This document shows positions 35,422-41,703 of a stretch of DNA of 41,703 nt, in pieces (position 1 is the first letter of the stretch; the number at the start of each line of letters is the position of its first letter). A model generated the notes under the pieces. That model saw only the letters and a program-made list of their open reading frames with translations. It was not told the DNA's origin and searched no databases. The position numbers were made by a program, and so were the translations under genes. Source of the DNA: Legionella sp. (GTDB lineage Bacteria; Pseudomonadota; Gammaproteobacteria; Legionellales; Legionellaceae); the NCBI GenBank assembly GCA_013697625.1, contig JACCWN010000074.1, positions 1 through 41,703 of the forward strand. The letters run 5' to 3'.

Positions 35422-36489
35422 TTATAGTACCAAAATGTGTTTGCCCAACTGTCTAATTTCTTGAACGCTTCTACAGCCTAATAATTTCATCGCCATTTCA
35501 AATTCATTTTTTAACAGTTTCAAAACATGGACTACCCCTTGTTCACCACCAACTGATAATGCCCACAATATAGGTCTTCCTAAAAAAATAGCATCTGCTC
35601 CTAGTGCGATTGCTTTAAATACATCTGTACCGCGTCTAACACCGCTGTCTAGCATTAAAGTGGTACGGTTAGCAACGACATGAGCAATTTCAGGAAGCAC
35701 CTTAATGGTTGCTTCAGTAGTATCCAGTTGGCGACCACCATGATTTGATACAACAATACCGGCAATATTTAACTGACAGGCTTTTTCAGCATCTAATGAA
35801 TTCATAATGCCCTTGAGAATAATTGGAAGCTTTGTAAATGTTTTTAACCACTCAATATCTTCCCATGTCACTGATGGATCAAGCGCTTGGGCAGAAAACT
35901 CGAAAATCGGTACGTTATTTGCTGTACTCTGGAAGTTTCCAGTAGACAATTCTGGCGCAAGAGTAAAGTGATTACGAATGTCTTTATTTCTTTTTCCCAT
36001 CACGGCTACACCAATTGTAACAAGGATCGCTTTATACCCTGCTTTTTCAGCACGCAAGATTAACTCTCTTGTTATTGCTCTATCTTTAAAGATGTAAACT
36101 TGCAACCAAAGATTATCACTCATCGAACCCTCAGCAATTTTTTCAAGAGAAATATTCGACATTGAGCTTACTACCATTGGGATTCCACTTTGCTTAGCAG
36201 CTAAAGCTGTACTCAATTCACCTTTTCCATCTACCAATTTGTGAAAGGCAGTTGGTGCGATAATAAAAGGGCAAGAGGCACTATATCCGAGTAACTTGAT
36301 GGATAAGTCAACACTAGAAACATCGCGCAAGCATAAAGGTCTCAGGTTAATATCATCAAAAGCAGCAGAATTATTATGCTTTGTAATTTCATCACCGGCA
36401 CCACCATCAATAAAATCAAATATTTTTTGTGGCAGCTTATCTTTAGCCAATGTTCTATACTCTATCAATGTAATTGGGGCATTCATCAT
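35422..36489 (-). CDS. FMN-dependent 2-hydroxyacid oxidase/dehydrogenase
   Basis: The 355-residue protein is a TIM-barrel flavoenzyme of the glycolate/lactate/mandelate oxidase family. Visible: FDFIDGGAGDE, APTAFHKLVDGKGE, SSMSNISLEKIA, LWLQVYIFKD, ILKGIMNSLDAEKA, VSNHGGRQLD (catalytic His and Arg) and LDSGVRRGTDVFKAIALGAD with FLGRP for phosphate. In the usual T(V)D-x-P segment it has VTIGVAVMGKRNKDIRN, so one conserved Asp is Gly. It oxidises a 2-hydroxy acid to a 2-oxo acid; the mandelate-oxidase branch works in phenylglycine biosynthesis. It follows the aldehyde dehydrogenase by 46 bases and has AGGAAAAAAG before the ATG. Confidence 0.88.
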   Translation of the reverse strand: MMNAPITLIEYRTLAKDKLPQKIFDFIDGGAGDEITKHNNSAAFDDINLRPLCLRDVSSVDLSIKLLGYSASCPFIIAPTAFHKLVDGKGELSTALAAKQSGIPMVVSSMSNISLEKIAEGSMSDNLWLQVYIFKDRAITRELILRAEKAGYKAILVTIGVAVMGKRNKDIRNHFTLAPELSTGNFQSTANNVPIFEFSAQALDPSVTWEDIEWLKTFTKLPIILKGIMNSLDAEKACQLNIAGIVVSNHGGRQLDTTEATIKVLPEIAHVVANRTTLMLDSGVRRGTDVFKAIALGADAIFLGRPILWALSVGGEQGVVHVLKLLKNEFEMAMKLLGCRSVQEIRQLGKHILVL

Positions 36490-36535
36490 ATTTTACTTTT
36501 TTCCTATAAAACCACTCATCAGCTTTTTCAGTTAC

Positions 36536-37927
36536 TCAAGCAATGTATTTTTCAAACGATTTAACAATGATACCATTATATGGTGGCTGTAAACGATGGC
36601 TTATTTTACTATCCACATTAGAGATAACCGAGCGAGTATTTGAAAAATTTATAAATCCTTCTTTGGCATGATAACGTCCAAAACCAGAGTTACCAACGCC
36701 ACCAAAAGGTAGATCATCTATTACAAATTGAATCATTGCATCGTTAATACACAATGAACCCGATCGAGTATTGACGCTAAGTTTATTAATCTGCTCCTCA
36801 TTTTTACCAAAATAATAAATAGCAAGCGGCGATTCTTTTTGATTAAGAATCGTTATTACTTCATCAAAATCATTGTAGGTTATTATCGGCAAAATTGGCC
36901 CAAAAATTTCTTCCTGCATAACTTTCATGCTCATTTTAACATGAAGAACAATGACTAATGGTAACTTCCTATTGGATACAACCGATGTCATTTCACCTAG
37001 AGTTAAAATTTCAGCGCCTTTTTCTCTAGCATCTTCAATATAACCTAGCAATCTTTGATAGTGTTCTTCATTTATAATGTTACCATATTGACTATTATGA
37101 GCAAAATCATTATAAAATTTGTCAAAAACCGAATAAGTGGAGCGAATGACTGTTTTTAAGAGGTCTGTATGAACTAGCAAATAATCTGGAGCAATACAAG
37201 TTTGCCCACTATTCACTGTTTTAGCATAAATAATTTTTTCAATAGCACTTTCTATTTCGGCCGTATCCGCAATAATTGCAGGTGATTTGCCTCCTAACTC
37301 GAGTGTTAGAGGTGTGAGTTTTTCTGATGCATTTTTCATTATATGCTTTCCTAGTTTTGAAGAACCAGTAAAAAATAAATGATCAAAGGCTAATTTAGAG
37401 AATTCCATAATATCATTTTTCTGTTCTGGAATAATACAAACTTGTTCATTTTGAAAAACCAAAGCAAGCAATTCTCTTAATACGGCCGATGTGTTTTTTG
37501 TCAAATCCGATGTTTTAATCATGACACGATTGCCAGCCGACAAGGCATATACTAAGGGATTAAGCGTCAAATAAATGGGGTAGTTCCAAGAAGAAACGAT
37601 ACCCACTACGCCTAATGGTTGATAGAGGACCCAGGAATTAATTTTCCCAAAATATGGATTAACGTGTCTAATGGATGGTTTCATCCATTCATGTATATTT
37701 TTTACTATGTATTTTATACTTTCTATGATTGGTATAATTTCAGTAATAAAAACTTCATCAATACATTTACCATTAAAATCTTTATGCACTGCCTCAAATA
37801 AATTCTCTCTTTTCTCAATAATATGAGTTTTTAATTTTTCTAAATCAGCAATTCTTTCTTCTGCAGTAGATAATGGATAATCTATATAAGCTTGCTTTTG
37901 GGTTGTGAATAATTTATTTATATTCAT
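36536..37927 (-). CDS. Aldehyde dehydrogenase (ALDH3/coniferyl type)
   Basis: The 463-residue protein has class 3-like length and motifs. They are GVVGIVSSWNYPIYLTLNPL, FFTGSSKLGKHIM, the general-base Glu in LTLELGGKSPAII, the catalytic Cys in NSGQTCIAPDYLLV, EEIFGPILPI, and the end PFGGVGNSGFGRYHAKEGF. A hydrophobic tail as in membrane-bound members is not obvious. It oxidises an aldehyde to the acid with NAD(P). Its ATG overlaps the stop of the KS-KS gene by four bases (ATGA), so the two are coupled and the aldehyde may come from the same pathway. Confidence 0.92.
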   Translation of the reverse strand: MNINKLFTTQKQAYIDYPLSTAEERIADLEKLKTHIIEKRENLFEAVHKDFNGKCIDEVFITEIIPIIESIKYIVKNIHEWMKPSIRHVNPYFGKINSWVLYQPLGVVGIVSSWNYPIYLTLNPLVYALSAGNRVMIKTSDLTKNTSAVLRELLALVFQNEQVCIIPEQKNDIMEFSKLAFDHLFFTGSSKLGKHIMKNASEKLTPLTLELGGKSPAIIADTAEIESAIEKIIYAKTVNSGQTCIAPDYLLVHTDLLKTVIRSTYSVFDKFYNDFAHNSQYGNIINEEHYQRLLGYIEDAREKGAEILTLGEMTSVVSNRKLPLVIVLHVKMSMKVMQEEIFGPILPIITYNDFDEVITILNQKESPLAIYYFGKNEEQINKLSVNTRSGSLCINDAMIQFVIDDLPFGGVGNSGFGRYHAKEGFINFSNTRSVISNVDSKISHRLQPPYNGIIVKSFEKYIA

Positions 37928-40332
37928 ATTATGCTACTGTTATTTAAAATACAGGGTCTGTATCTGGGTAAAGACAAAATTAAACTGCACGTATTTCCTC
38001 CAAATGACATGGAATTGAGCAATATACTTCGGTTACTTTGTTTCTTTTCACTTTTAGAATTTTGAGTATAGATGACACTAGCTAAGCTTAATGGACCCAG
38101 TGCTGACGACACCCCAAAATTTGGCGTGAATGTTTTATGTAGGATGTCCCTACCAAACATTTTTTTTATTGCATTGATTTCCCCAAGCTGCTGATGTTTC
38201 ATCAGTAAATCAGATCGTATAACATAACTAATATCGTTTGGTTTTTTTTGTGTTTTATTTAGTGCGTCTTTCATTGACATTTCAATTGAGATTTCTACAT
38301 CTCCACAAATACTTTCAGATTCAATACCACCAAAAGTTCCATATCCTTGAAGCTCGCAATAAATATGAGCTCCTCGTGCTTTGGCAGATTCTTCTGTTTC
38401 TAATACAAAATAACAACCACCTTCACCAAATATCGCTTTTTCTGTAGCTCCATTAAGAACATTATTAATAATTTGTAAGTCTTTTGTTCTAGGTGTTTTA
38501 AATATTCCAGCTATGGAATTTAGAATAAATTCATCTAGGCAATCAGCCCCGCCACAAATAACCGCTTTTTCACGACCGCTTTTTATCAATTCATAACCTA
38601 GAGCTATACTTTGAATCCCACTTATTTGGCCACTACTGATAGCAATATTACAACCCTTTGCTGCTAAATTAATGGAAGCTAAACCACAACCAGCATTCGT
38701 AACGGAATTGGCAAAATCAATAGGATTGCCAAATTGTGGCTCTCCTTTGCTAATCATTTCATTAAATGCCATATTAGATGTAAGATGGGAATGGGCAGTT
38801 CCTGAAATAATACCCAAATCGTCGAGATCAATAATCCCCTCCCCAAGTCCTGCATCATCAAATGCCAGCTGGGTAGCCGCTAAAATAACCTTACCCAATC
38901 GATCTGCTCGCCTAGTATCATATTTGACTATGTCTTCTAATTTTTCATTCGTTAAAGAGAAGTATGGAATATTATTAGAGCAGTTAATTGACTTGTTATC
39001 ATTTTTTAAGTTGGCGATTAATTGATCTTTATTGTTTCCAAGAGGTGATATAATGCCAATACCCGTTATGACAATTTTATCTTCCTTTCTTTTTACGCTT
39101 ATTTTAGAGTTGGGCTGTGAATTAAATTTACTAAAGACCAAGCTTGCATTGTTTCCTCCGAATGCATAGTTATTACTCAATGCAATATCGAAGTCTAATG
39201 GTTTATTTTCAACAATGATATTGAGATCACATCCCTCACGATTTCCATTAAAACCAACGTTTGGTATGAGTTGTTGTTGATAAATTGACATAATTGTTAC
39301 AGCTGCTTCAACGACACCAGCACCTCCTAATATATGTCCAACCGCTCCCTTAATGGAGGATACAAGAATTTTGTTGGTATCATCTCCAAATAATCGATTA
39401 AGACCGACTGATTCAGTTTTATCATTAGCTTTTGTGCCAGTTCCATGAACATTTATATAGCCGATATCCAGTTTACTGATGCCGCTGTCTATCATTGCCT
39501 TTTCCATAAGTCGCTGATGCGACTTTCCAGATAGATCGGGTGATGTGGGGTGATTTGCATCAGCTGTCATAGCAAAACCAATCAATTCTGCATATACTCT
39601 TGCATTTCGTTCTAAAGCCTTATCTAGACGCTCTAATAGCAAAAATCCTGCTCCTTCACCTAAAGTCATACCTTCTGGTGTGCTAAATGGCGCACATGCT
39701 TCCATGCTGATATTTCGCATATTATGAAAGCCCGCAAAAATATATTCTGAAGCTGGATCAGAGCCGCCTGCAAATGCAAAATCTACCTGGCCACTTAAAA
39801 TGCTTTGCGCTGCAATTGAAATTGCTACAGTTGATGCTGTACATGCTGTAGAAATGAGCATTCTTGGCCCATTAATTTGCAATTTCCTAGCCAGCAAATC
39901 AGCATAAACATGCTTTTGCATAAAATAAGCGTTATTTCTAAGATATTTTTTGTGTTTAAGCATGGTTGATTGCAACTCATGTGCAAAAAAATCCCCAGCC
40001 ATAATGGAACCTAAATAAAGTCCAACTTTTGATGAAGAAATTTCTTCATTACTTAACTTGGCATCGTCAATTGCATTCTTGGCAGCAATTTCTAGTAACT
40101 TATAACAACGGTCTGTCCTATCCTTTTCTTTTTTTGAAAATTCTCTTCCAATATCCACATCCGAAATGTAAGCATATAAATTATTTCTGTAAAACTTAGT
40201 ATCGAATAAATCAATCGGCTTTATACCTGATTTTCCACTAATAATATCCTTAAAATTTTTTTCAATTCCAGTACCCAATGAGGTAATGATTCCAATACCG
40301 GTTACTACAATTCTTTGTTGAAAATTTATCAT
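37924..40332 (-). CDS. Tandem FabF-like ketosynthase fusion, second half degenerate
   Basis: Two FabF-type ketosynthases sit in one chain of ~802 residues. The first (1-~400) is complete: STACTASTVAIS with Cys, NVHGTGTKANDKTE with His and IKGAVGHILGGAGVVEA with His. The second (~415-802) begins KIVITGIGIISPLGNN and keeps a Cys in TNAGCGLASINLA. It has RSDLLMKHQQ where HGTGT should be and FGVSSALGPLSLA where the GH motif should be, so both His are gone. It may work like a chain-length factor. The start at 40330-40332 is preferred to 40350 because AAGGA lies just before it. It lies 170 bases after FabG and is coupled to the aldehyde dehydrogenase. Confidence 0.87.
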   Translation of the reverse strand: MINFQQRIVVTGIGIITSLGTGIEKNFKDIISGKSGIKPIDLFDTKFYRNNLYAYISDVDIGREFSKKEKDRTDRCYKLLEIAAKNAIDDAKLSNEEISSSKVGLYLGSIMAGDFFAHELQSTMLKHKKYLRNNAYFMQKHVYADLLARKLQINGPRMLISTACTASTVAISIAAQSILSGQVDFAFAGGSDPASEYIFAGFHNMRNISMEACAPFSTPEGMTLGEGAGFLLLERLDKALERNARVYAELIGFAMTADANHPTSPDLSGKSHQRLMEKAMIDSGISKLDIGYINVHGTGTKANDKTESVGLNRLFGDDTNKILVSSIKGAVGHILGGAGVVEAAVTIMSIYQQQLIPNVGFNGNREGCDLNIIVENKPLDFDIALSNNYAFGGNNASLVFSKFNSQPNSKISVKRKEDKIVITGIGIISPLGNNKDQLIANLKNDNKSINCSNNIPYFSLTNEKLEDIVKYDTRRADRLGKVILAATQLAFDDAGLGEGIIDLDDLGIISGTAHSHLTSNMAFNEMISKGEPQFGNPIDFANSVTNAGCGLASINLAAKGCNIAISSGQISGIQSIALGYELIKSGREKAVICGGADCLDEFILNSIAGIFKTPRTKDLQIINNVLNGATEKAIFGEGGCYFVLETEESAKARGAHIYCELQGYGTFGGIESESICGDVEISIEMSMKDALNKTQKKPNDISYVIRSDLLMKHQQLGEINAIKKMFGRDILHKTFTPNFGVSSALGPLSLASVIYTQNSKSEKKQSNRSILLNSMSFGGNTCSLILSLPRYRPCILNNSSII

Positions 40333-40501
40333 TGAAACATCCTTATTCATTCAACTGCCACAAAAATTCCGGAAGGACACAGAAATTTTAATAATAAGAA
40401 GCAAACTCGCACTCGAAAAATCGAGCCGCGACCCTTAGGGAACGGACTGAAAAATCTGCTTGCTGATGAGTGGTTTAGTTTTTTTAAATACTAAAACTGA
40501 T

Positions 40502-41242
40502 TTAACAACTCAAACCACCATCTATAACTAAACAATGCCCGTTAATATAGGACGCATCGTCTGATGCTAAGAATTTTACAGCTTGAGACACTTCTGTCAC
40601 ATGACCGACGCGACCTAGTGGTGTGCTAGATACTATTTTACTGACAGCTTCATCCTTCATACTTTTTAACATCTCTGTTTCAATCAAGCCTGGAGCAATG
40701 GCATTCACTCGAATATTAAATTGCCCTAATTCTTTAGCCATGGTTTTCGTTAATGAAATTAAACCTGCCTTTGCTGCTGAATAGTTTGCCTGCCCATAAT
40801 TATTAGTAATACCAGAAATTGAAGCGATGTTTATTATGTTTCCTGCGCCGCTACTGAGCATGAGACGAACAGCTGCTTTGCTACAATAAAAGGCTCCAGA
40901 CAGATTTACTTGAATGACATTATTCCAATCAGCTGTTTTCATAACTGCCATTAATGAATCGTTTTTTATTCCAGCATTGTTAATCAGTACATCCAGTTTT
41001 TTCTCTTTTTTTGCAAGTTCTTTAAAAATAGCGTAAACGTTCTGTTGATCAGCAACATTGCCACAAATACATTCCGCATTCCCATTCTGCCTTTCAATCT
41101 CTTTCTTTAGCGCTAATGCACGTTCTTCATTAGAAAAATAATTGATGTAGACTTTGGCATTATGTCTTGCAAACATTTTACAAATTTCAGCGCCTATTCC
41201 TCGAGAACCTCCAGTCACTAATACTACTTTATCCTTAAACAT
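40502..41242 (-). CDS. 3-oxoacyl-ACP reductase (FabG-like SDR)
   Basis: The 246-residue short-chain dehydrogenase has VTGGSRGIGAEI (NADPH loop), LDVLINNAGIKND, the catalytic Ser in NIASISGI and the YSAAKAG Tyr-Lys pair, with VNAIAPGLIETEM and the usual end INGHCLVIDGGLSC. Length and motifs match FabG, which reduces 3-oxoacyl-ACP. It is the first gene of the right minus-strand operon, with TTTGGAGTG before the ATG, ahead of the tandem ketosynthase. With the ACP at 22.3 kb it would form a minimal type II elongation set. The cell's main fabG is expected elsewhere. Confidence 0.9.
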   Translation of the reverse strand: MFKDKVVLVTGGSRGIGAEICKMFARHNAKVYINYFSNEERALALKKEIERQNGNAECICGNVADQQNVYAIFKELAKKEKKLDVLINNAGIKNDSLMAVMKTADWNNVIQVNLSGAFYCSKAAVRLMLSSGAGNIINIASISGITNNYGQANYSAAKAGLISLTKTMAKELGQFNIRVNAIAPGLIETEMLKSMKDEAVSKIVSSTPLGRVGHVTEVSQAVKFLASDDASYINGHCLVIDGGLSC

Positions 41243-41465
41243 ATCACTCCAAAATATTGAACAAATAAAATTTAAAGTAACTCCCAGTACATCCTCCTTG
41301 CAAGTTACAATTGAAACGCATAATAAATTTCATGCAGTTTTATATTATATTGCACTCATTGTCTAGACGCGTAAGAAATTTTTTTAGTAAATCCTAGCTG
41401 TTCGTTTTTATCATGTTAGAATGCATCCGTTTTTATTTAGTTAACTGTTAAAAAAGGAGTTTTAT
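41243..41465. promoter_or_regulatory. Divergent promoter region upstream of the FabG operon
   Basis: About 220 AT-rich bases with no gene lie between the FabG start and a short plus-strand frame. They must contain the promoter of the right biosynthetic operon. I saw no known operator; TTAACTGTTAAA near 41440 is a partial palindrome. Confidence 0.3.
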
Positions 41466-41627
41466 ATGCGAGGGACACGTGTGTCAAAAGAACAAAACAT
41501 CGCGGATCAAAAAGAACCGCTGTTAGATTCCACCCTCCCAAACTCGAATGAATCTAACGAAAATTCTGCTCAATCTACCGCTGCAGGCCAAGGAAGGTCG
41601 AAGACCGAGGCCTGTAGTCCCTGGTAG
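41466..41627 (+). pseudogene. 5' remnant of an unknown gene cut by a GC-rich repeat
   Basis: A very strong ribosome-binding site (AAAAAAGGAG) precedes an ATG opening a 53-codon frame. Residues 1-40 (MRGTRVSKEQNIADQKEPLL and on to NSAQSTAA) are hydrophilic and Ser/Asn-rich, in the local base composition. From ~41578 the DNA turns GC-rich and repeat-like, and the frame stops at 41627. The strong initiation signal with an abrupt change in composition suggests an intact gene whose rest was replaced by the repeat. No family is recognised. Confidence 0.5.
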
Positions 41628-41703
41628 CCTTAGGGCCGGATGTTTTGCCGAAGGCAAAATATAAGGCATACGACAAGGCGTCAGTCATTGGGGAGCGCAG
41701 ATT
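41578..41703. repeat. GC-rich dispersed-repeat-like segment with hairpin
   Basis: The last ~125 bases are GC-rich and contain an exact hairpin, TTTTGCC (41643-41649), loop GAA, GGCAAAA (41653-41659), followed by GGCATACGACAAGGCG. The left-edge segment in reverse orientation has a similar layout (TATGCC, TCCGGC, GGCCCT and a hairpin), so the two edges may carry related elements in opposite orientation. The right boundary lies outside the window. Confidence 0.45.

Noticed and set aside
38672..39025. Plus-strand 117-residue frame inside the KS-KS gene
   Set aside because: Shadow frame opposite conserved ketosynthase sequence.
40351..40501. Possible rho-independent terminator between FabG and KS-KS
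   Set aside because: Only short AT-rich stems (CTCGATTTTTCGAG and a weak TTTAGT/ACTAAA) are seen, without a GC-rich stem plus T-run in the transcript direction.
1..41703. tRNA, rRNA or integron/att sites
   Set aside because: No cloverleaf, rRNA-like or attC-like sequence was recognised by eye; a tRNAscan-SE and Infernal run would settle this.

Overview
The window looks like an accessory region of a Legionella or close relative. This is inferred from the AT-rich DNA with typical Shine-Dalgarno starts, the eukaryote-like proteins (a long TPR protein, an ankyrin fragment, a ribonuclease-inhibitor-type LRR protein, yeast-type biotin ligase architecture) and the Legionella-like GC-rich palindromic repeats at both edges. 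No rRNA, tRNA or CRISPR array was recognised.

Left part (1-12.2 kb). This is a patchwork of effector-like or decayed genes and mobile DNA. It holds a broken outer-membrane protein gene cut by a repeat, a small orphan gene, and a 1385-residue TPR protein ending in a poly(A)-polymerase/CCA-transferase head. These are followed by an ankyrin remnant, a small cysteine-rich secreted protein and a TraB-like orphan. A 2.16-kb insertion element with 13-bp inverted ends carries an integrase and an Rpn-type nuclease. Just beyond it lies a possible 3' end of a group II intron. A cupin/JmjC oxygenase gene appears to have its 3' end altered by this junk.

Middle part (10.9-24.9 kb). A minus-strand operon encodes a hybrid NRPS/PKS assembly line without acyltransferase domains. 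Its order is A-PCP (valine-like code), NTF2/SnoaL-like protein, KS-ACP-TE, Dabb cyclase-like protein, KS-ACP-C, A-PCP (near-exact glycine code) and cupin oxygenase. A divergent plus-strand operon encodes an ACP, a carotenoid-oxygenase-family enzyme and a transglutaminase-like protein. The shared promoter region carries a tandem 12-bp repeat. A MATE exporter follows.

Right part (26.4-41.7 kb). An LRR protein and a fused biotin-ligase-like protein face a second, split version of the same ligase (catalytic gene plus amidotransferase-like gene) and a PaaK-type adenylating enzyme. Converging on these is a second minus-strand operon: FabG reductase, fused KS-KS with a degenerate second half, aldehyde dehydrogenase, FMN 2-hydroxyacid oxidase, and a DIT1/PvcA-family isonitrile-synthase-like protein. 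The window ends in a small ORF interrupted by another GC-rich repeat.

Interpretation (inference). The 10.9-41.2 kb block may be one natural-product locus. It could combine isonitrile-type chemistry, a small type II-like KS/KR/ACP set, AT-less PKS modules and two amino-acid-activating modules, with a thioesterase for release and a MATE pump for export. I cannot name the product.
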